A model generated the notes under the pieces. It was not told the origin of the DNA and did no database searches. It saw nothing but the letters and a program-made list of their open reading frames with translations. Both the position numbers and the translations under genes were made by a program. 64,000 nucleotides of DNA from JASHVB01 sp035508435 (lineage in GTDB: Bacteria > Pseudomonadota > Alphaproteobacteria > Acetobacterales > Acetobacteraceae), in NCBI GenBank assembly GCA_035508435.1, contig DATJNA010000217.1, positions 20,159 through 84,158 on the forward strand, read 5' to 3'. Positions 9,904 to 17,934 of this stretch are shown piece after piece; position 1 is the first letter of the stretch; every line of letters starts with the position of its first letter.

Positions 9904-10348
9904 TTTCGTCGCGTGTCATCTGGATCTTCACCGGACGCCCGGTCTTCTTCGACAGCCTGACCGCCACCGGCTCCAGGTAGATCAGCGTTTTGCCGCCGAA
10001 ACCGCCGCCGATTTCGGCCGGATTGACGCGAACATTGGCGAAGTCGATGCCCAACAGCTTTGCCGTCTTGCCGTTGTACCCGGCCGGGGTGGACGTGGTG
10101 ATGGCGCCGTAGGTGGCCGAGGTCGGCGAGGCGGCGTTCGCGCCGCCCAGCAACCCCCAAAGCGAGATGCCGGTGAGCGTGCCGTTGTTGACGGTATCGC
10201 CGGCTGTGGCCGTTGTGGCGAGCATGGCGGTCGAATAACTGCCGTCATTTGCGTCCGGGCCCGACAGCACGACGTTGGCCGCGGCCGGAGCTATCGTCGC
10301 CGCTGACAGCACGCCGGCGATACCCAGCAACCGCAATATTCTGTTCAT
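9839..10348 (-). CDS. Chimeric ORF: exported-protein N-terminus fused to molybdopterin-subunit fragment
   Basis: The first 90 or so of 169 residues look like a secreted protein: a signal peptide (MNRILRLLGIAGVLSAATIA, cut after AAA) and a Ser/Thr/Gly/Ala-rich segment, in the style of small exported repeat or PEP-CTERM-type proteins. From about residue 93 (KTAKLLGID) it becomes xanthine-dehydrogenase-family sequence, including PAEIGGGFGGKT and GRPVKIQMTRDE. It then leaves the frame at the extra A near 9905 and ends in unrelated residues. It therefore looks like the product of a deletion joining two genes, followed by a frameshift. A working enzyme is very unlikely. Confidence 0.65.
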   Translation of the reverse strand: MNRILRLLGIAGVLSAATIAPAAANVVLSGPDANDGSYSTAMLATTATAGDTVNNGTLTGISLWGLLGGANAASPTSATYGAITTSTPAGYNGKTAKLLGIDFANVRVNPAEIGGGFGGKTLIYLEPVAVRLSKKTGRPVKIQMTRDESVPRFRSYLRRDGGSQTRGEA

Positions 10349-10363
10349 TGGAATGCGCCCCCG

Positions 10364-10383
10364 TTATATCTGGTCAGACATAA
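10364..10383. promoter_or_regulatory. GntR-like dyad TTATATCTGGTCAGACATAA
   Basis: A 20-bp near-perfect palindrome (one mismatched pair) with core TGGTCAGACA, close to the TGGTnnnACCA type of site bound by GntR/FadR regulators. It lies 15 bases upstream of the chimeric ORF's ATG. A possible minus-strand promoter, TTGACG-N16-TAGCAT, lies just upstream of it. The regulator is not in the window. Confidence 0.4.
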
Positions 10384-10445
10384 TGCTACAGATGCAAGGG
10401 CTGGCGTCAATCCACCGCATTCGGCGCGAGGGAAGGGCGCTCCGG

Positions 10446-10913
10446 CTACCCGGTCGCGGCGCGGTCTGGCTTCAGGTCGATCAACGGGGTGCCATCCAGG
10501 CAGTCGAGCCCGCGCACGAGCAATGACGTGCCTTCGACCGCCACCAGCGCCACCACCGACGACGCGATCGGGTTCGGCCGCACCGGCGAGCGTAGCGCGA
10601 AGCTGCCGGTGGTCTGGCCGGTGCGGAACGGTGTTTGCACCACCAGGTCGCGTCGCGCCCGATGCATCCAGTACAGCACCTGGATGCGCTGATGGTTCGC
10701 CACATCGGTCAACGCCTGGCGCCAGCGTGCATCCACCTCGATGGTGCACACCGGGCCATCAAGACTGCCACGCTTCGGGCATTCGCCGCGCACGCGCCAC
10801 GGCGTGCGGATGGTGCCGATGAAATACACTCCCGCATCGGTCGCGGCCGGTAGTTCGATTGCGACCTCGCCGGGGCGCAGCGCGTTGTCGGCCTGGTTCG
10901 GATCGTCCTGCAT
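10446..10913 (-). CDS. trmO: tRNA (N6-threonylcarbamoyl-A37)-N6-methyltransferase TrmO (TsaA family)
   Basis: A 155-residue single-domain beta-barrel protein of the TsaA/TrmO family, which uses S-adenosylmethionine to methylate t6A37 in certain tRNAs. Recognisable segments are FIGTIRTPW near the N-terminus, ECPKRG, VLYWMHRARRDL, then FALRSPVRPNPIA (the SAM/tRNA-binding signature) and LDCLDGTPLIDLKP. Length and motif order match the family. It stands alone among catabolic genes, and its 3' end leads towards the chimeric ORF's promoter region. Confidence 0.88.
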   Translation of the reverse strand: MQDDPNQADNALRPGEVAIELPAATDAGVYFIGTIRTPWRVRGECPKRGSLDGPVCTIEVDARWRQALTDVANHQRIQVLYWMHRARRDLVVQTPFRTGQTTGSFALRSPVRPNPIASSVVALVAVEGTSLLVRGLDCLDGTPLIDLKPDRAATG

Positions 10914-10999
10914 CGGCGGACTGTGCCGGCAAGCACGATCCGAAGTCCAGCGCGGCAGTCACAAGGCCCGCCGCGGCTGCGCGCCATCGCGCCGGCGCG

Positions 11000-12019
11000 C
11001 TATGGCGCGACCTTCAGCACCACGCGGAAGCGCGCCTTGCCGCTGATCATTCGGTCATACGCCGCCTGTGCTTGTTCCAACGGATAGATCTCGTTCATCG
11101 ACGCCACTGCGTGCTGCTGGCTGAACAACAGCGTGTCCTCGGAATCGGCTGAGGTGCCGGAGTACCATCCCATGACGGCGGCACGTTTCAGCAACAGGGC
11201 CATAGAATCGATGGTCAGGTCCCCGACCGCGCCGATCACCATCATCGTGCCGTTGATCCCCAGCCCGCCCGCGATCGCCTGCATGGCCGGCGCGCTGGTC
11301 ACGGTGGCGATGATCGCTTTCGCGCCACCCATGACCAGTAGCGCCTGTGCCGCGTCCTGCGCGTCGCTGTCGATATAGTCCTTCGCGCCCAGCGATCGCG
11401 CGAGAGCTTCCTTGTCGCGCCCGCGATTGATCGCAACGGTACGGAACCCTTGCCGCGCCGCGTATTGAATCCCCAGATGGCCGAGGCCGCCGACACCATG
11501 GATCGCAACCAGATCGCCCGGTTGGGCGCGGCAGTGACGCAACGCGTTGAACGTGGTGATGCCAGCGCACAGCAGTGGCGCCGATTCGATCGAGTCCAAT
11601 GAGGCCGGTACGCGTGCCAGCGCCGATGCCAGGGCCAGCATATGCGTGGCATAGCCGCCATCGCGCGTCACGCCGGTGGCACCCTGCACGGTTTCGCAGG
11701 CAAAGCTGTCGCCGCGCCGACAGTGACTGCACCATCCGCAGGCGCCGCTGAACCAGCCGACGCCGGCGCGCTCGCCGATCGACCAGCCATCGACGTCCGG
11801 ACCGACGGCATCGATCGTGCCGATGACCTCGTGTCCCGGGACGCGCGGATAGCTGATGCCTGGCATCAGGCCTTCCACCGTGACGGTGTCGCTATGGCAG
11901 ACGCCGCAGGCCTGCACCTTGAGCCGCACTTCGTGGCGCCCAGGCTCCGGCAGGTCGCGTTGCTCTGCCCGGAACCTGGCGCTGCGCTCCGGGATGGCCA
12001 TTGCCAGCATCCTGGTCAT
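11000..12019 (-). CDS. Zinc-dependent alcohol dehydrogenase (MDR family)
   Basis: A 339-residue medium-chain dehydrogenase/reductase that would oxidise an alcohol to an aldehyde with NAD(P). The catalytic zinc ligands are in ACGVCHSD and GHEVIG. The structural zinc set CGWCSHCRRGDSFAC is intact, and the Rossmann motif is GVGGLGHLGIQYA. It lies downstream of the aldehyde dehydrogenase on the same strand (168-base gap), a natural alcohol-to-acid pair. The preferred substrate is not predictable. Confidence 0.88.
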   Translation of the reverse strand: MTRMLAMAIPERSARFRAEQRDLPEPGRHEVRLKVQACGVCHSDTVTVEGLMPGISYPRVPGHEVIGTIDAVGPDVDGWSIGERAGVGWFSGACGWCSHCRRGDSFACETVQGATGVTRDGGYATHMLALASALARVPASLDSIESAPLLCAGITTFNALRHCRAQPGDLVAIHGVGGLGHLGIQYAARQGFRTVAINRGRDKEALARSLGAKDYIDSDAQDAAQALLVMGGAKAIIATVTSAPAMQAIAGGLGINGTMMVIGAVGDLTIDSMALLLKRAAVMGWYSGTSADSEDTLLFSQQHAVASMNEIYPLEQAQAAYDRMISGKARFRVVLKVAP

Positions 12020-12187
12020 CTGGGTTCTCCTTGTGACTGCGGGCGGTGCTTGCCGATCGCTCGCGTCGCCTTACGTCGAAGCAGCGTGTCCCGATTGAAG
12101 AAACCGCCGACCGATTGATCCGGCACCCGGGCGGCCGAGCGGATACGGGCGGGACGCGGCGGCGCGGATTACCCGCGCCGATTCGGG

Positions 12188-13672
12188 TCAGCGCAATACA
12201 AACGGGTTCGGCACGTCCGTCGCGGTGCTGATCCACACGCTCTTCTGTTGCAGGTATTCGTAGATCGCTTCCTTGCCGCTCTCGCGCCCGAGGCCGCTGC
12301 GCTTGTAGCCGCCGAACGGCGACATGAAGCTGACGGCGCGGTAGGTGTTGACCCACACCGTTCCGGCACGCAGCCGTTCCGACATCAGCAGCGCGCGGCG
12401 GATGCTTTGCGTCCACACCCCGGCGGCGAGGCCATAGACCGTGTCGTTGGCGATCGCGATCGCTTCTTCTTCGTCAGCGAACGGAATGACGGAGAGCACC
12501 GGCCCGAAGATCTCCTCCTGCGCGATGCGCATGCGGTTGTTGACGCCGGTGAAGATGGTTGGCTCGATGAACCAGCCGTCGCCGAACCGGGACTTCTCCG
12601 CCGGGCCGCCGCCCAGCGCCACCTGCGCGCCTTCGCGCTTGCCGACGGCGATGTAGTCGAGGATTTTCTGGTACTGCGGCGGCGTCGTCACCGGGCCGAC
12701 CTGGGTATCCGGATCGGCCGGGTTTCCCATCTTCGCCGTGCGCGCGAAGGCCACCAGGCGATCGACGAACTCGTTATGAATCGACCGTTGCACCAACAGC
12801 CGCGAGCCGGCGATGCAGGTCTGGCCGGTTGCCGCGAAGATGCCGGAGATGGCACCCTTGACCGCGTCCTCCAGCACCGCGTCGTCGAACACGATGTTGG
12901 GCGACTTGCCGCCGAGCTCGAGCGTCACCCGCTTCAAACCCTTGGCGGCGCTTTCATAGACGCGCTGCCCGGACATCTCGCCGCCGGTGAAGGCGATCTT
13001 CGCCACGTCGGGATGCGTGACCAGCGGCTCGCCGACATCCTTGCCGAAGCCGGTGACGATGTTGACAACGCCGGGGGGAAAACCCGCTTCGGCGATCAGG
13101 CGGCCGAACTCCAGTGTCGATGCCGAGGTGAATTCGCTGGGCTTGATCACCACCGTGTTGCCGGCGGCCAGCGCTGGCGCGAGCTTCCAGCTCAGCAGCA
13201 GCAGCGGCGAATTCCAGGGCACGATGGCGGCCACCACGCCCAGCGGTTCCCAGCGGGTGAAGTTGAACACGCCCGCCTTGTCGATCGGCAGCACGCCGCC
13301 TTCGATCTTGTCGGCCAGGCCGCCATAGTAATAATACCACTGCGGAACATAACGGGTCTGGCCCAACATCTCCGAGATCAGCTTGCCGTTGTCGCGCACT
13401 TCGGTCTGCGCCAGTGGTTCGGCGTTGCCGGCGATCAGGTCGCCCAGCTTGCGCAACAGCGCGCCGCGCTGCGTCGCGGTGATCGCGGGCCAGGGGCCAC
13501 GTTCGAACGCAGCCTTTGCCGCCGCGACGGCCCGTGCCACGTCGGCCTCGCCGCAACGCGGGATCAGCGCCCAGGCCTTGCCCGCGTAGGGATCATGCGT
13601 CTCGAAGCATTCACCCGAGGCGGCGTTCTGCCATTCGCCGCCGATCAGAACTTGATATTTGGGAAGCGACAT
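12188..13672 (-). CDS. NAD(P)-dependent aldehyde dehydrogenase
   Basis: A 494-residue member of the aldehyde dehydrogenase superfamily, oxidising an aldehyde to a carboxylic acid. Motifs in order: PWNSPLLLLSWKLAPALAAG (cofactor-binding helix), LELGGKSPN with the general-base glutamate, the catalytic cysteine in GQTCIAGSR, and EEIFGPVLSV. The frame extends to 13744, but the ATG at 13672 (MSLPKYQVLIGGEW) gives the family N-terminus and has GGAG about 10 bases upstream. It is read in the same direction as the zinc alcohol dehydrogenase downstream. Confidence 0.9.
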   Translation of the reverse strand: MSLPKYQVLIGGEWQNAASGECFETHDPYAGKAWALIPRCGEADVARAVAAAKAAFERGPWPAITATQRGALLRKLGDLIAGNAEPLAQTEVRDNGKLISEMLGQTRYVPQWYYYYGGLADKIEGGVLPIDKAGVFNFTRWEPLGVVAAIVPWNSPLLLLSWKLAPALAAGNTVVIKPSEFTSASTLEFGRLIAEAGFPPGVVNIVTGFGKDVGEPLVTHPDVAKIAFTGGEMSGQRVYESAAKGLKRVTLELGGKSPNIVFDDAVLEDAVKGAISGIFAATGQTCIAGSRLLVQRSIHNEFVDRLVAFARTAKMGNPADPDTQVGPVTTPPQYQKILDYIAVGKREGAQVALGGGPAEKSRFGDGWFIEPTIFTGVNNRMRIAQEEIFGPVLSVIPFADEEEAIAIANDTVYGLAAGVWTQSIRRALLMSERLRAGTVWVNTYRAVSFMSPFGGYKRSGLGRESGKEAIYEYLQQKSVWISTATDVPNPFVLR

Positions 13673-13762
13673 TGAACGATCTCCGGTACTCGGTGGAGCT
13701 GACGCTGGCATGATGCGCGGACGGCCGGGCCAATCAAATGACATAGGCCGTGCCTTCAGCCG

Positions 13763-14767
13763 TCAATCGATCGGCTTGCTCGCCCCCGTCTCGCGCTGGT
13801 GCAGATCGAGCCATCTGCCCTCGACGTCTCTGCTCATCATGTAGATGCGGCGGTTGGTCGGGTCGCCGTAGCGGGAACAAAGTTCATCGAGCGCCGGAAT
13901 TTCCCGGTAGCTTTCCTGGTACTCGCGCTCGCGGCTGAGGAAGATTTGCTCGCAGGATGCTTGCTCCAGGTAGTCGATGTTCGCTTCGTCGACATCGAGC
14001 TTGAGCAACAAGCGACGGGGCTGGGGCGCGGTTTCCAGCATTACGGGAATCCATTCCCGTTCGGACAACCAGGTACCGAATTTCCTCGGGCGGAGTGCGT
14101 TGATCCAGTTCGGCAACCGGTCGCGGTCGTCCTCCGTCAGACGCTCGTCCTCGTAGCGCGCCGCCAAACCGGCATAGAAGAATGGACTAGCTGAGCGGCT
14201 ACGCAGCTCGCCCGGGATTGCATCGAGAATCTCGAGCAAACGGCCGAAGACTGGCAGCGTATTCCTCGTCAGAAACAATTTCTCTTCGCGCCCCATGCCG
14301 TGCGCGCTACCCAGCCGCAGGATCTCGATCTGGTAATCGAAGTCGCCGCGGCGGCCGTTCCAGCGATCATGCATCTCACCGCAGCCGGCGAGCGAGGCGT
14401 GCAAGCCGACGATACCGGCCGCCCGCCGTTCCTGCAGCCAGGCTGTGAGTTCCTCGCCGCGACGCATGCGCAGCCCGCCAAGGTTGAGGATTCGGAACTT
14501 TGCCCCGCGCCGTTCGCGCAGGCGTGCGATGCCCTTCAGCGTCTCGATGTCGTAGTCGTACGACGGACCGACAAACACGCCGATCTCCAGGTCCGGCCGC
14601 TCGGTCTGGCGCCAATCGTGGAACCGATGCACCAATTGCTCGAAGCGAGCGAAGGGCAGGGCGCTCCGCTTGCGCGATTCCGAGATCAGGCAATAGCGGC
14701 AGATGTGGGCGCAGGGCGCATGGCGGAGCGAAAACCGCAGCCCCTTGCCAACAATTTCCCTCGGCAT
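13763..14767 (-). CDS. Uncharacterised radical SAM protein
   Basis: A protein of 334 residues with a CxxxCxxC iron-sulfur motif (CAHICRYC) about 20 residues from the N-terminus, the signature of radical S-adenosylmethionine enzymes. A TIM-barrel-like pattern follows (IGVFVGPSYDYD, FRILNLGGLRMRRGEEL, GIVGLHASLAGCGEMHD). I recognise no characterised subfamily and no C-terminal SPASM-type cysteine cluster. The start could also be 14779 (four residues longer); I prefer 14767 because GGGGGCG precedes it. Its neighbours are catabolic dehydrogenases, so the genes around it do not indicate a substrate. Confidence 0.75.
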   Translation of the reverse strand: MPREIVGKGLRFSLRHAPCAHICRYCLISESRKRSALPFARFEQLVHRFHDWRQTERPDLEIGVFVGPSYDYDIETLKGIARLRERRGAKFRILNLGGLRMRRGEELTAWLQERRAAGIVGLHASLAGCGEMHDRWNGRRGDFDYQIEILRLGSAHGMGREEKLFLTRNTLPVFGRLLEILDAIPGELRSRSASPFFYAGLAARYEDERLTEDDRDRLPNWINALRPRKFGTWLSEREWIPVMLETAPQPRRLLLKLDVDEANIDYLEQASCEQIFLSREREYQESYREIPALDELCSRYGDPTNRRIYMMSRDVEGRWLDLHQRETGASKPID

Positions 14768-14807
14768 GCGCGCCCCCATTGGCCAGTCGGCCCGGCACCC
14801 TGCAAGA

Positions 14808-15788
14808 TTATACGAAGCCGACGACCTCGTGAGGAACGTAAGGTTCCTCCAGGGCGGCGATCTCTGCCGCTGAGAGACGCACCTCCACCGACGCGATTGC
14901 ATCGTCGAGGTGGGGCAGCCTGGTGGCGCCGACGATCGGCGCGGTGACCACCGGCTTCGCCAGCACCCATGCGAGCGCCACCTGGGCGCGCGGGATGCCG
15001 CGGGCCTTGGCGACCTCCGCAACGCGGTCGGCCACTTTCTTGTCGGCCTCCTGCGTCCTGGCGAACAATCGAGTCTGGGCCTCGTCGGTCTCGGTGCGGA
15101 GGCTGGTGTACTCCCAGTCGCGGCTCAGCTTTCCCCGTGCCTGCGGGCTCCAAGGAATCACGCCGATGCCTTCCGCGGCGCAGAGCGGCAACATCTCGCG
15201 CTCCTCCTCGCGATACAGCAGGTTGAGGAGGTTCTGCATGCTGACGAAGCGTGCCCAGCCGCGCTTCTCCGCGATGCCGAGGGCGCGCGCAAACTCCCAC
15301 GCATGCATCGACGAGGCGCCGATGTAGCGGACCTTGCCCGTCTTCACGAGGTCGTGCAGCGCCTCCAGCGTCTCCTCGATCGGGGTCGCGTGATCGAAAC
15401 GATGGATCTGGTAGAGGTCGACATAATCCATGTCGAGCCGGCGCAGGCTGTGGTCGATTTCGGCGAAGATCGCCTTACGCGACAGGCCGGCACCGTTCGG
15501 GCCGGGCCGCATCCGGCCATACACCTTGGTCGCGATCACCACTTCGTCACGGCGCGCGAAGTCCTTGATGGCGCGGCCGAGAATCTCCTCACTGTTGCCG
15601 AGCGAATAGCGGTTCGCGGTGTCGAAGAAGTTGATCCCGGATTCCAGCGCCTTCCTGATGAAGGGGCGGCTCTCGTCCTCGCCCAGGCTCCATGCATGAT
15701 TGCCTTGGTTGCCGCCGCCGTAGCTCATGCAACCAAGGCAGATCCGCGACACATCCAACCCGGTGCGGCCGAGCTTGGTAAACTGCAT
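14808..15788 (-). CDS. Aldo/keto reductase
   Basis: A 326-residue aldo/keto reductase of the YajO/Tas-like branch, reducing carbonyls with NADPH through a TIM barrel. The tetrad is visible: Asp in NFFDTANRYS with its Tyr, Lys in VVIATKVYG, and His in LYQIHRFD. The frame is open to 15959, but the ATG at 15788 (MQFTKLGRTGLDVSRI) has GGGAGG eight bases upstream and matches family starts. It lies between the radical SAM gene and an SDR, all on the minus strand. Confidence 0.88.
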   Translation of the reverse strand: MQFTKLGRTGLDVSRICLGCMSYGGGNQGNHAWSLGEDESRPFIRKALESGINFFDTANRYSLGNSEEILGRAIKDFARRDEVVIATKVYGRMRPGPNGAGLSRKAIFAEIDHSLRRLDMDYVDLYQIHRFDHATPIEETLEALHDLVKTGKVRYIGASSMHAWEFARALGIAEKRGWARFVSMQNLLNLLYREEEREMLPLCAAEGIGVIPWSPQARGKLSRDWEYTSLRTETDEAQTRLFARTQEADKKVADRVAEVAKARGIPRAQVALAWVLAKPVVTAPIVGATRLPHLDDAIASVEVRLSAAEIAALEEPYVPHEVVGFV

Positions 15789-15844
15789 TGCTTGCCTCCC
15801 ACGAAATATCGAGGTTTCGGATCGCCGTGCCGCTTCCCCTGGCG

Positions 15845-16696
15845 TCAATCCCGTCGAAATGGTGACGGCGCAGCGAGCAAGGCGGCAAATTCGTCGGCGT
15901 AGTCTGGATGCCAGCGCGACAGCGCCGGGCGATTGCGGATCAGGTCCTCCGCCGCCCACAGGATGCGCCGATTATCGACATCGCTGCTTACATCGTTGTC
16001 GGGGCAAATGATGTAGAAATCGCCGTTGCCCATGCGGTAGAGCAATACGTCGAGCACCTGGTCCGGCGTCCACGATCCGGGCGGTTTCTCGCTACGGCCG
16101 CGCGCGGTCATGCCGGTGAATGTCGAGCCGGGAACCAGCAGATGAGCAGTCACCTGACATCCTTCGATGCTGCGCAGCGCATGCGCCAGGCCTTCGGTCA
16201 GCACTTTTACCCCTGCCTTCGTAACGTTGTACGCCGTATCGCCCGGCGGGCAGGTGATGCCCTGCTTCGACCCGGTATTGATGATCGCGCACGGCATTCG
16301 TTGCTCCACCATCGCCTGGGTGAACGCATGGACGCCATTGATGACACCCCACAGATTGACTCCCAGCACGCGCTGCCAGCGATCGTAATGATCCCATGGT
16401 CCGCCGCCCGGCGATGTGCCGGCATTATTCATCAATACCGCGACCTCGCCGAATTCTGCGTAGGCACGCTGCTTCAAGTGCTCGACATCCGCCATCCGGC
16501 TGACATCCGTCGGCACGCTGATGACGGTCGCACCGGACAATTCAGCGGTCGCCTTGTCGAGCGCGTCCTGGCGCAGATCGGCCAGGCACAGCTTCATGCC
16601 GAGCGAAGCGAAGCGCCTGGCCGCGGCGAGGCCGATGCCGCTTGCCCCGCCGGTGATGACCGCAACCCTGCCAGCCTGCAATGCGGGATGATGCAT
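15845..16696 (-). CDS. SDR-family oxidoreductase
   Basis: A 283-residue short-chain dehydrogenase. The cofactor motif TGGASGIG is near residue 15, NNAG near 90, the catalytic Ser is in INTGSKQG and the YNVTK pair follows. It has a longer C-terminal extension than classical SDRs (YIICPDNDVSSDVDNRRILW onwards). The start at 16696 (MHHPALQAGRV) is supported by GGAAAGGG eight bases upstream; the open frame to 16741 lacks such a site. It is transcribed divergently from the luciferase-like oxidoreductase at 16946, sharing a 250-base control region. Confidence 0.85.
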   Translation of the reverse strand: MHHPALQAGRVAVITGGASGIGLAAARRFASLGMKLCLADLRQDALDKATAELSGATVISVPTDVSRMADVEHLKQRAYAEFGEVAVLMNNAGTSPGGGPWDHYDRWQRVLGVNLWGVINGVHAFTQAMVEQRMPCAIINTGSKQGITCPPGDTAYNVTKAGVKVLTEGLAHALRSIEGCQVTAHLLVPGSTFTGMTARGRSEKPPGSWTPDQVLDVLLYRMGNGDFYIICPDNDVSSDVDNRRILWAAEDLIRNRPALSRWHPDYADEFAALLAAPSPFRRD

Positions 16697-16721
16697 CGTA
16701 TGCCCTTTCCTTGCCCACGCG

Positions 16722-16761
16722 TGATCAACCTCGCCAATCACGCCTGATCAACCTCGCCAAT
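16722..16761. repeat. 17-bp direct repeat (two copies, 23-bp period)
   Basis: TGATCAACCTCGCCAAT occurs at 16722-16738 and 16745-16761, between the divergent SDR and luciferase-like genes. It is one more example of the local duplications seen throughout the window. Confidence 0.6.
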
Positions 16762-16800
16762 ATAGCGCTCGATCCACCCGGCGGTCGCGGCGTTGACCGA

Positions 16801-16816
16801 TATACCCAAAGGTATA
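16801..16816. promoter_or_regulatory. Dyad TATACC-CAAA-GGTATA in divergent control region
   Basis: A perfect 6-bp inverted repeat around CAAA lies about midway between the starts of the minus-strand SDR (16696) and the plus-strand oxidoreductase (16946). Position and symmetry suggest an operator controlling both genes. No regulator gene is adjacent. Confidence 0.4.
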
Positions 16817-16945
16817 TAGCGTGTCGCTCGAGAGGCCGCCATCGTCGCGGCACCGCACATGCGTCATTCGGCTGCCTCGCCGCTCCTGTGGTAAGCATCA
16901 GACAGCACGGCAGCGTGAAGTCAACCGAGAGGGGAGTGCACATTC

Positions 16946-17875
16946 ATGCAATTCGGCGTTCATAACCCGTCATGGGTGTACGGCCCCGATCCGGCCAAGG
17001 CATTCGAGGGACTCAGGGCGAAGGCGCAATGGGCGGAGAACCACGGCTTCGTCTGGTTCTCGGTGATGGACCATCTGATCCAGATCGGCGGCGTCGGGGC
17101 GCCGACCCAGCCGTTCATGGAAGGCTGGACGGCGCTGTCGGCGTTGGCCGCCGTCACCAGCCGGATTCGGCTTGCCACGCTCGCGACGTCGGTTGGCTAC
17201 CGCAATCCGGCGCATCTCGCCAAGATCGCCGCCGGCGTCGACCAGATCAGCGGCGGCCGCATGACGCTTGGCATCGGCGCCGGCTGGTTCGAGGGCGAAT
17301 ACAAGCAATATGGCTGGGAATTCCCGCCACGGCCGGCAACACGCATCCGCCAGATGGAGGAAGCCGTGCGGCTGATCCTGCAGATGTGGAGCCAGCCGCG
17401 CACCACGTTCCACGGCCGCTATTTTCACGTCGAGGACGCGATCCTGGAACCGAAGCCGGTGCAGAAGCCGCGTCCGCCGGTGATGATCGCGGGCGGCGGG
17501 GAGCAAATGACCTTGCGCGCGGTCGCCCAACTTGCCGATGCCTGCAATGTCGGGGGTGAGCTGGCAACCGTGAAGCATAAGTTCGCCATACTGCGCGGTC
17601 ATTGCGAGGCCGCGCAGCGCGACTACGACGCGATCCAGCGCACCCATAATTTCAGTTGGTTGCTCGCCCGCGACGATGCCGCTGTGGCGGCGAAACGTGA
17701 GCGCCTGTCACAGCGCGGACCGTTGCGCGGTTTCGTTGGCACGGTGTCCCAGGCGATCGACCTGATCGCCCAGTACCGGGACGCCGGCGTTCAAATATTG
17801 ATCAACAGCGACTACAGGAACGATATGGAAACCCTGGAGCTGTTCGCCTCCGAGATCATGCCGCATTTCGGCTGA
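16946..17875 (+). CDS. Luciferase-like (LLM) flavin/F420-dependent oxidoreductase
   Basis: A 309-residue TIM-barrel oxidoreductase of the bacterial luciferase-like superfamily, resembling the Rv1855c-type F420-dependent group. Visible features are FSVMDHL, GWTALSALAAVTSRIRLATLATSVGYRNPAHLAK, GRMTLGIGAGWFEGEY and EPKPVQKPRPPVMIAGGG. The start has a GAGAGGGG ribosome site. F420 is uncommon in alphaproteobacteria, so FMN is an equally likely cofactor. It is divergent from the SDR at 15845-16696. Confidence 0.8.
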   Translation: MQFGVHNPSWVYGPDPAKAFEGLRAKAQWAENHGFVWFSVMDHLIQIGGVGAPTQPFMEGWTALSALAAVTSRIRLATLATSVGYRNPAHLAKIAAGVDQISGGRMTLGIGAGWFEGEYKQYGWEFPPRPATRIRQMEEAVRLILQMWSQPRTTFHGRYFHVEDAILEPKPVQKPRPPVMIAGGGEQMTLRAVAQLADACNVGGELATVKHKFAILRGHCEAAQRDYDAIQRTHNFSWLLARDDAAVAAKRERLSQRGPLRGFVGTVSQAIDLIAQYRDAGVQILINSDYRNDMETLELFASEIMPHFG

Positions 17876-17882
17876 AAGCGGC

Positions 17883-17934
17883 GCAGGCGGTTCCCTATGC
17901 GCCGGTCAGCAGGCGGTTCCCTATGCGCCGGTCA
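17883..17934. repeat. 26-bp perfect tandem duplication across a stop codon
   Basis: Two identical 26-bp copies (17883-17908 and 17909-17934) begin GCAGGCGGTTCCCTATG and each carries the complement of the last codons and stop of the minus-strand dehydrogenase. Only copy 2 is in use, because its stop at 17921-17923 comes first. Copy 1 is a silent tail, so this is a recent, exact duplication. Confidence 0.85.
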
